This document shows positions 4,596 to 5,368 of a DNA stretch of 5,368 nucleotides, piece after piece (positions within the stretch are counted from its first letter, which is position 1; the number at the start of each line of letters is the position of its first letter). A program made the position numbers and the translations under genes. Below the pieces are notes generated by a model. That model saw only the letters and a program-made list of their open reading frames with translations. It had not been told where the DNA came from and ran no database searches. Source of the DNA: Hyphomicrobiales bacterium (GTDB lineage: Bacteria > Pseudomonadota > Alphaproteobacteria > Rhizobiales > Aestuariivirgaceae); contig JALUFY010000085.1 of NCBI GenBank assembly GCA_027051995.1, positions 1 through 5,368 of the forward strand, in the 5' to 3' direction.

Positions 4596-5368
4596 TTATC
4601 TCTCTTCAGGCGTCTTTCCCGCCAGGATCGCCAGTGCGCGGGCGGCGGCGCGCGGCAGCTCCTGCGCCGTCATGGCCGGGCCCAGATCATTCGCCGCGCG
4701 GCCATGCAGCCAGACGGCGGCGCAGGCGGCGGACCAGGCTTCCATGCCTTGCGCGAGCAGCCCGCCAATGATGCCGCAAAGCACATCGCCGCTGCCCGCC
4801 GTGGCCAGCCAGGGCGGCGCGTTCGTGTTGATGGCCGCCATGCCCGATGGCGCGGCAATGACCGTATCGGGCCCCTTCAGCACGATGACCGCCCGGGAGG
4901 CCCCGGCGGCCCGGCGGGCGCGCCAAAGCTTGCCACCTTGCTCCGCGCCCTCCCCGTCTCCGGCGGAGAGTTCCGGAAACAGGCGGGCGAATTCGCCTTC
5001 ATGGGGGGTGAGCATCACCGGCGCGGCCCTGTCCTTGATGGCCGAAAACAGCCTGTCCGGATCAGCGGCGAAGCTGGTCAGGGCGTCGGCGTCCAGAACA
5101 ACGGGAATGTCCGTCTCCTTCAGGGCGGCGAGCGCCATGTCGCGGGTATGGCCGCCAACGCCCGCCGCCGGGCCCATGACAAGGGCGCGGATGCGCCGTG
5201 CGCGGATTTCCTCCAGCAGTTCGCGCGGCTCATCCACGCGCGCCAGCATGACGGCGCTCAGGTGCGCGGCGTTGACGAGAATGGCGCTGCCCGGCGAGGC
5301 CAGCGTGACCAGCCCCGCGCCGATGCGCAATCCGGCGTCGGCGCGGGGCTGGTCACGCTGGCCTCGCC
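4596..5368 (-). CDS. nnr: Nnr, ADP-dependent NAD(P)H-hydrate dehydratase domain (C-terminal part, 5' incomplete)
   Basis: This ribokinase-like domain dehydrates damaged NADHX and NADPHX back to NAD(P)H using ADP, in the cytosol. Numbering from the Leu codon at 5328-5330, the visible protein shows LRIGAGLVTLASP (1-13), the GPAAGVG turn (53-59), LDADAL (79-84), TPHEGE (108-113), VLKG (150-153), the nucleotide-binding and catalytic GSGDVL (179-184, with D182) and HGRAA (209-213). All core residues are intact and the stop is a normal TAA. In most bacteria an N-terminal epimerase domain is fused in front; it would lie beyond the right end. The frame stays open to the last base, but 5338-5368 is an exact inverted copy of 5293-5323, and the residues read there (RGQRDQPR) do not resemble the helix expected before GAGLVTL. 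That segment is probably an assembly artefact; trust the protein only up to about 5337. Confidence 0.93.
   Translation of the reverse strand, partial: RGQRDQPRADAGLRIGAGLVTLASPGSAILVNAAHLSAVMLARVDEPRELLEEIRARRIRALVMGPAAGVGGHTRDMALAALKETDIPVVLDADALTSFAADPDRLFSAIKDRAAPVMLTPHEGEFARLFPELSAGDGEGAEQGGKLWRARRAAGASRAVIVLKGPDTVIAAPSGMAAINTNAPPWLATAGSGDVLCGIIGGLLAQGMEAWSAACAAVWLHGRAANDLGPAMTAQELPRAAARALAILAGKTPEER
5293..5368. repeat. Perfect 31-bp inverted repeat ending at the last base
   Basis: Positions 5293-5323 are the exact reverse complement of 5338-5368, with a 14-base loop. The left arm encodes a normal conserved piece of Nnr, whereas the right arm breaks the expected protein. The repeat stops exactly at the window end, which is typical of a fold-back chimera at a contig end. 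Confidence 0.9.

Overview
The window is GC-rich (roughly 60-65% by eye) and most likely chromosomal DNA from an alphaproteobacterium. The strongest hints are the gene types: a trigger factor with a lysine-rich tail, a short cytosolic Sel1-repeat protein of the kind common in that class, and an Nnr dehydratase domain with the GPAAGVG variant. I cannot place it to genus. Most features are on the minus strand; two small genes near the left end are on the plus strand.

Layout from left to right: (1) the 5' half of a tRNA-Ser(GCT), minus strand, cut by the window edge, with a recognisable promoter; (2) a small two-helix membrane protein on the plus strand whose 3' end looks frameshifted; (3) a 95-aa exported protein of unknown function on the plus strand; (4) a hairpin terminator between convergent genes; (5) an 88-aa Sel1-repeat protein, minus strand; (6) a 332-bp non-coding stretch with an A+T-rich patch and short palindromes; (7) a membrane-anchored endonuclease/exonuclease/phosphatase (EEP) family protein, minus strand; (8) a spacer with two strong hairpin terminators, both firing on the minus strand; (9) trigger factor (tig), minus strand; (10) tRNA-Leu(TAG), minus strand; (11) the C-terminal dehydratase half of the NAD(P)H-hydrate repair enzyme Nnr, minus strand, running off the right end.

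The genes do not form one pathway. This is a housekeeping region: translation (two tRNAs), co-translational folding (trigger factor), metabolite repair (Nnr), and a few small or poorly characterised envelope proteins. The terminators on either side of the EEP gene and after tig suggest mostly single-gene transcripts. There are no signs of phage, transposon, CRISPR or defence genes, and I did not find a convincing undescribed system. The observations most worth checking are a perfect 31-bp inverted repeat ending exactly at the last base (probably an assembly fold-back that corrupts the start of the visible nnr), the probable one-base deletion in the small membrane gene, the repetitive KKK tail of trigger factor, and the tandem terminators between tig and the EEP gene.
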